Assembly (NCBI GenBank): GCA_963624095.1
Contig: CAVFNZ010000095.1
Location: 1-9,740, forward strand
Direction of reading: 5' to 3'
Length of the DNA: 9,740 nt
Source: Phocaeicola_A sp963624095
GTDB lineage: Bacteria > Bacteroidota > Bacteroidia > Bacteroidales > Bacteroidaceae
Shown here: positions 6,637 through 9,740 of the stretch, in pieces
Layout of the letters: each line of letters starts with the position of its first letter
Position numbering within the stretch: position 1 is the stretch's first letter
Notes under the pieces: model-generated
Database searches by the model: none
Told to the model about the DNA's origin: nothing
What the model saw: the letters and a program-made list of their open reading frames with translations, nothing else
Program-made: the position numbers and the translations under genes

Positions 6637-7752
6637 TCAACAACCATCCGCTTCTCGCTGCAACTGACGATAGGTCTTCTTCCCCCGCAAATGGTAAGTC
6701 CAGAGAATGGACTTCGGACGAATCTCGGGAATCGGCATATCCTTGTCAGTTGGGGAAGCCGCGGAATCGGAACCGGTGGCGGTAGTTGACGTTGACACGG
6801 AAGGAACCAATTGTCTCCAAACCCATTGACGGGCTTCGTGCCGGTAGGCGGACATTCGCCAGAAGTCCCTGCGGGCCTGGCAGACGGACTTGGCATTGGC
6901 GAAGTCGCCCTTCAACAGGAAGACGGCCGCGGCCAAATAGTCCAGGAAGAAGCGCGGCAGGAGGACAAGCCGCAATCGGCCCTGCGGCAGATTCTTATAG
7001 AGCATGAAGAGGTTGTTGCGAAAGTTGAGGTAAGTCTTTCGGGGGTTCTCCCGTTTCAGCGTGGCTCCGCCTACATGATAGACCCGGGACGAGGGCACAC
7101 AGGCAACCTTTCGGCCAACGAGGTGAAGCCGCCAGCAGAAGTCTATCTCTTCCATGTGGGCAAAGAAGTGATCGTCCAGTCCGCCCGCGTTCCAATAGTC
7201 GGCAGCACGCACGAAGAGTGCCGCCCCCGTGGCCCAAAAGACGAGTCGCGCGTCATCGTACTGTCCCTCGTCCGCCTCCACCGTACCGAAGATGCGTCCA
7301 CGGCAGTAAGGATAGCCCAGGGCATCGATGAATCCACCCGCCGCACCGGCATACTCGAAGCGTTGTTTCTCTCTCCAGCTCAGCAGCTTGGGTTGACACG
7401 CCGCCACTTCCGGATGGGCTTCCATGTAATCGAGCAATGGCCGGAGCCACCCGTCGGTCACCTCCACGTCGGAGTTGAGCAACACGAAATAGTCCGCCTC
7501 CACCTGTGCCAACGCCCGGTTGTAGCCCTCGGCAAAGCCGTAGTTCCGGTCCAACCGGATGAGCCGCACCTGCGGAAACTCCCTGCTCACCACCTCGCAC
7601 GAAGCGTCCGTGGAAGCGTTGTCCGCCACCACCACGGAGACACCGTCAGAGCCGGAGCAGCGACAGACCGCAGGAAGGAACTGGCGCAACATCCGCTCGC
7701 CGTTCCAGTTCAGAATCACCACGGCGACCTTATCTCGTTTCTTCTCTTCCAT
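6637..7752 (-). CDS. Family-2 (GT2) glycosyltransferase, rhamnosyltransferase-like
   Basis: This 371-residue inverting GT-A glycosyltransferase probably adds a sugar from a nucleotide-sugar donor to a cell-surface glycan. The order is VAVVILNWNGERML (9-22, start of the nucleotide-binding fold), VVADNASTDAS (41-51), NYGFAEGYN (70-78), LLNSDVEV with the DxD-like N93-S94-D95, and HMEEIDFCWR (199-208), which holds the likely catalytic base. A hydrophobic/basic stretch near 260-281 may touch the membrane. After the catalytic domain comes a Ser/Thr/Ala-rich low-complexity linker (about 318-336) and a basic tail. Its ATG lies 1 nt after the mtaB stop codon (TAGgATG), which indicates translational coupling. 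Donor and acceptor are not readable. It is a lone transferase, not part of a visible O-antigen or capsule cluster. Confidence 0.92.
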   Translation of the reverse strand: MEEKKRDKVAVVILNWNGERMLRQFLPAVCRCSGSDGVSVVVADNASTDASCEVVSREFPQVRLIRLDRNYGFAEGYNRALAQVEADYFVLLNSDVEVTDGWLRPLLDYMEAHPEVAACQPKLLSWREKQRFEYAGAAGGFIDALGYPYCRGRIFGTVEADEGQYDDARLVFWATGAALFVRAADYWNAGGLDDHFFAHMEEIDFCWRLHLVGRKVACVPSSRVYHVGGATLKRENPRKTYLNFRNNLFMLYKNLPQGRLRLVLLPRFFLDYLAAAVFLLKGDFANAKSVCQARRDFWRMSAYRHEARQWVWRQLVPSVSTSTTATGSDSAASPTDKDMPIPEIRPKSILWTYHLRGKKTYRQLQREADGC

Positions 7753-7753
7753 C

Positions 7754-9085
7754 CTATTTATCTTGAGTGGTTACCAAGCGGCCTTTCAGGGCGGAACCGT
7801 CCGCGTTGAACTCGTCCAGTGCCACCATCACCAACTGGTTGTCGAGCGTGTGGGGCGCGTCCACCTCCACACGGATGTAGTTGTCCGTGAAGCCGTGCAT
7901 CGGCAGTCCCGGCTTGGGCTTCTCCAACAGCACCTGCTTGGTCTGCCCGATGTGGCGGGCATAGAAAGCGTGCGTCTTCCGGTCCGAGAGGGTCAAAAGT
8001 CGTTGGCTGCGCAGGTGCTTCACCTCGGGCGAGACGACGTGGTCTATCTTGAGGGCTTGCGTACCCGGGCGTTCGGAGTAACTGAAGACATGCAGTTGCG
8101 TCACGTCCAGTTCCTCGACAAAGCGGTAAGCCTCCTCAAAGAGTTCGTCGCGCTCACCCCGCGTGCCCACTATCACGTCCACGCCGATAAAAGCGTCGGG
8201 CATGACGGAGCGTATCTTTTCTATCTTACGCGCAAAGAGTGCCGTGTCGTATCGGCGGCGCATCAGCTTCAACACCTCGTCCGACCCGGCTTGCAGGGGA
8301 ATATGGAAGTGAGGCATGAAGGCCCTGGAGCCTGCCACATAGTCGATAATCTCGTCCGTCAACAGGTTGGGTTCAATGGACGAGATGCGGTAACGGTGGA
8401 TGCCTTCCACCCGGTCGAGTGCCTTCACCAGATCGAAGAAGGTCTCACCGGTGGTCTTACCGAAATCACCGATATTGACACCCGTGATGACAATCTCCTT
8501 TCCGCCCTCCTCGGCGGCCTGTCGGGCCTGTTCCACCATCGAAGCGATGGTACCGTTGCGGCTCCTCCCGCGGGCGAAGGGAATGGTGCAGTAGGAACAG
8601 AAATAGTCGCACCCGTCCTGCACCTTCAGGAAGAAACGGGTGCGGTCGCCCCGTGAACAGGAGGGAACGAAGGTGCGAATGTCCTTCAGCGCACCCGTAT
8701 ACTGCTCCGCTCTTCCTTTCTTCCGCAGGTCGCCCAGCAATTCAACCAACTGACCCTTCTGCTCGGCACCGATGATGAGGTCTACCCCCTCGATGTCGGC
8801 AATCCGGTCGGGTTTCAGTTGGGCGTAACAGCCGGTCACCACCACAAAGGCTCCGGGATGTTGGCGGATGAGCCGGTGAATGGCCTGGCGACACTTGTGG
8901 TCGGCCGTGTCAGTGACGGAACAAGTGTTTACCACGCAAATGTCCGCCACCTCTCCCTTGCGGGCAGTCCGCACACCGGCATCGCGCAAGATGCGTCCGA
9001 TGGTGGAAGTCTCGGAGAAGTTCAACTTGCATCCCAACGTGTAGTAAACCGCTTTCTTATCTTGAAATATCGAAGTATCAATCAT
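7754..9085 (-). CDS. mtaB: MtaB-type tRNA t6A37 methylthiotransferase (radical SAM)
   Basis: MtaB converts t6A at position 37 of ANN-decoding tRNAs to ms2t6A, using two [4Fe-4S] clusters and S-adenosylmethionine. From ATG 9085 the protein has 443 residues. The N-terminal domain carries three cluster cysteines: YTLGCKLN (C19), VVNTCSVT (C55) and VVTGCYAQ (C86). The radical-SAM motif CDYFCSYC follows (C159, C163, C166). A TIM-barrel region contains FHIPLQAGSDEVLKLMRR, and a TRAM-like RNA-binding domain begins near residue 375. The TLGCKLN form of the first motif favours MtaB over MiaB and RimO. An upstream TTG (9097) could extend it by four residues, but ATG is preferred. The usual barrel motif G-F-P-G-E reads GTRGE here. 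It heads a likely operon with the glycosyltransferase. Confidence 0.94.
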   Translation of the reverse strand: MIDTSIFQDKKAVYYTLGCKLNFSETSTIGRILRDAGVRTARKGEVADICVVNTCSVTDTADHKCRQAIHRLIRQHPGAFVVVTGCYAQLKPDRIADIEGVDLIIGAEQKGQLVELLGDLRKKGRAEQYTGALKDIRTFVPSCSRGDRTRFFLKVQDGCDYFCSYCTIPFARGRSRNGTIASMVEQARQAAEEGGKEIVITGVNIGDFGKTTGETFFDLVKALDRVEGIHRYRISSIEPNLLTDEIIDYVAGSRAFMPHFHIPLQAGSDEVLKLMRRRYDTALFARKIEKIRSVMPDAFIGVDVIVGTRGERDELFEEAYRFVEELDVTQLHVFSYSERPGTQALKIDHVVSPEVKHLRSQRLLTLSDRKTHAFYARHIGQTKQVLLEKPKPGLPMHGFTDNYIRVEVDAPHTLDNQLVMVALDEFNADGSALKGRLVTTQDK

Positions 9086-9103
9086 TTGTCCACTCAATTA
9101 CCG

Positions 9104-9123
9104 TTCAATGTTCGCTCATTGAA
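9104..9123 (-). repeat. Hairpin in the 5' leader of mtaB
   Basis: TTCAATG (9104-9110) and CATTGAA (9117-9123) form a perfect 7-bp inverted repeat around a 6-nt loop. It lies between the mtaB -7 box and its ATG, so it would sit at or very near the 5' end of the transcript. It could stabilise the message or serve as an operator dyad. Confidence 0.55.
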
Positions 9124-9128
9124 GCGCA

Positions 9129-9163
9129 CAAAGTTAAGGATAAATCGGCATTTTCCTGCCAAA
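9129..9163 (-). promoter_or_regulatory. Candidate promoter of the mtaB operon
   Basis: The minus strand reads TAACTTTG (9129-9136), a full match to TAnnTTTG. The nearest TTTG (9160-9163) is 23 nt upstream of it, longer than the usual 19-21, so the -33 half is suboptimal. The -7 box is 43 nt before ATG 9085, a plausible leader length. Confidence 0.55.
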
Positions 9164-9308
9164 GTTCATCCATTTCTCTACGAACGGGGAGGCAAATTAC
9201 GAACAAATCGGGCACATACCTTAACCCTATAGCAGGTCTTTTAGAAGAAAAAACGAAAAAAGTTCAAAAAAAAGTGCATTTTGGAGAACAACGTATCTAT
9301 AAAGTACA

Positions 9309-9316
9309 TACCTTTG
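9309..9316 (+). promoter_or_regulatory. -7 promoter element of the small lipoprotein gene, preceded by A-tracts
   Basis: TACCTTTG matches the Bacteroides -7 consensus and predicts a start near 9323 and an AT-rich leader of about 45 nt. The -33 region is weak (TTTG occurs 25 nt upstream). Three A-tracts at 9248-9253, 9256-9261 and 9266-9273 lie further upstream at roughly helical spacing and may act as an UP-type or bending element. Confidence 0.65.
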
Positions 9317-9368
9317 CAACGTTTTAATAAGCAAATAATTGTTTTATAGTTTTTAAAAAGCAAAGAAA

Positions 9369-9551
9369 ATGAAGACATTAGTATTCGGACTTGTAGCATT
9401 TGCAGCCGTTTCTTTCGCTTCTTGCGGAAACAAAGCTGCCAACAGCACTGAGGCTGCTGCTGATTCTGTAGCAGTAGAAGAGGTTGAAACAGTAGCTGAC
9501 ACTGTAGTTGCTGATTCTGCAGTTGCTGACACAGCCGTAGTTGCTGAATAA
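9369..9551 (+). CDS. Small acidic lipoprotein with pentapeptide repeats
   Basis: A 60-residue protein with a short n-region (MKTL), a hydrophobic core (VFGLVAFAAVSFA) and a lipobox-like F-A-S-C that places the lipidated Cys at residue 19. The mature part has about 42 residues. After K22 it has no basic or aromatic residues and consists almost only of Ala, Val, Asp, Glu, Ser and Thr. VADTV-VADSA-VADTA at 42-56 is a pentapeptide repeat. No acidic cluster follows the Cys directly (C-G-N-K-A), so a Bacteroidetes surface-export signal is not evident and a periplasm-facing anchor is more likely. A TAnnTTTG promoter precedes it and a strong terminator follows, so it is monocistronic. Codon use is AT-rich and dominated by GCT, GTA and GTT, unlike the neighbours. 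I know no function for this type of protein. Confidence 0.85.
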   Translation: MKTLVFGLVAFAAVSFASCGNKAANSTEAAADSVAVEEVETVADTVVADSAVADTAVVAE

Positions 9552-9572
9552 TTTTAGCGACCAAAGAGATTT

Positions 9573-9608
9573 AAGAGCCCGTCGTGCTTAGCACGACGGG
9601 CTCTTTTT
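9573..9608 (+). terminator. Strong intrinsic terminator of the lipoprotein gene
   Basis: A perfect 15-bp stem pairs 9573-9587 (starts AAGAGCCCG) with 9591-9605, with a TTA loop, and runs into a TTTTT tract (9604-9608). It begins 22 nt past the lipoprotein stop codon. This is a textbook factor-independent terminator. Confidence 0.95.
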
Positions 9609-9642
9609 GTTTACAAACGATTTAGTGCGATAGCCGGAAAAA

Positions 9643-9714
9643 ACGCAAGTACTTACATCGGCCCACGCAAGTACTTACGATGGCACATGCAACGGCTTGC
9701 GATGACACACGCAA
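9643..9714. repeat. Degenerate 22-bp tandem repeat
   Basis: Three consecutive 22-nt units start at 9643, 9665 and 9687, and a partial fourth starts at 9709. Units 1 and 2 share ACGCAAGTACTTAC and diverge after it. Unit 3 keeps the frame as ATGCAACGGCTTGCGATG, and unit 4 keeps only ACGCAAG. Each full unit has a dyad at the same place: GCAAGTACTTAC in units 1 and 2, and GCAA-CGGC-TTGC in unit 3. The period is not a multiple of three and no gene signals accompany it, so it is probably non-coding. The rest of 9609-9740 shows nothing I recognise. Confidence 0.7.
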
Positions 9715-9740
9715 GAAGGTTGACAAGAAATTCAGTAGCA

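Noticed and set aside
6610..6640. TTGACC and TATAAT on the minus strand upstream of the esterase gene, resembling an E. coli sigma-70 promoter
   Set aside because: The spacer is about 22 nt, too long for sigma-70, and Bacteroidales use a different consensus. The matches are likely chance in AT-rich DNA.
6811..8656. Two overlapping plus-strand open frames of more than 330 codons opposite the glycosyltransferase and mtaB
   Set aside because: Both are antisense shadows of GT2 and mtaB, whose motifs are complete on the minus strand. The translations look like random low-complexity reverse-strand products.
9241..9564. Minus-strand frame rich in Leu/Gln opposite the lipoprotein gene
   Set aside because: The Leu/Gln repeats are the reverse complement of Ala/Val/Asp codons in the lipoprotein gene, and the frame crosses its promoter region.
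9643..9740. Possible CRISPR array at the right end
   Set aside because: The units are directly adjacent with no spacers, are degenerate, and have a 22-nt period. No cas gene is present.

Overview
The window looks like chromosomal DNA from a gut-type Bacteroidales bacterium (Bacteroides or a close relative). Five upstream regions carry the Bacteroides sigma-ABfr -7 element TAnnTTTG. Translation starts are A-rich and lack clear Shine-Dalgarno sequences. The gene content fits as well: secreted GH105 and GH95 glycan hydrolases, an MtaB-type tRNA methylthiotransferase and a small Cys-anchored lipoprotein. Coding DNA is GC-rich except for the lipoprotein gene. The species cannot be named from the sequence alone.

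Layout. (1) Positions 44-3854, minus strand: two secreted carbohydrate-active enzymes, GH95 and then GH105. The GH95 terminator (1292-1338) and the GH105 promoter (1236-1266) lie between them, so they appear to be separate transcription units of one plant-glycan module. No SusC/SusD pair, sensor or sigma/anti-sigma pair is present, so this is an orphan pair or the edge of a polysaccharide utilization locus. (2) Positions 3855-4129: a divergent intergenic region with a three-tier palindrome and the ispE promoter. (3) Positions 4130-5620, plus strand: ispE (isoprenoid precursor kinase) and a HAD phosphatase, a tight two-gene operon. (4) Positions 5662-9085, minus strand, reading leftward: mtaB, a family-2 glycosyltransferase starting 1 nt after the mtaB stop, and a secreted alpha/beta-hydrolase. 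(5) Positions 9086-9368: a divergent promoter region with a hairpin in the mtaB leader and three A-tracts before the lipoprotein promoter. (6) Positions 9369-9608: a 60-residue acidic lipoprotein with a strong intrinsic terminator. (7) Positions 9643-9714: a degenerate 22-bp tandem repeat.

Most genes are conserved housekeeping or carbohydrate genes, and I see no new multi-gene system, defence locus, mobile element, CRISPR array or RNA gene. The best leads are four. The GH95 enzyme has Thr where fucosidases have the substrate-contacting His, which suggests alpha-L-galactosidase activity. A nested palindrome abuts the ispE promoter. A 22-bp tandem repeat with a conserved internal dyad lies at the right end. 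The small lipoprotein has pentapeptide repeats and expression signals that look strong.
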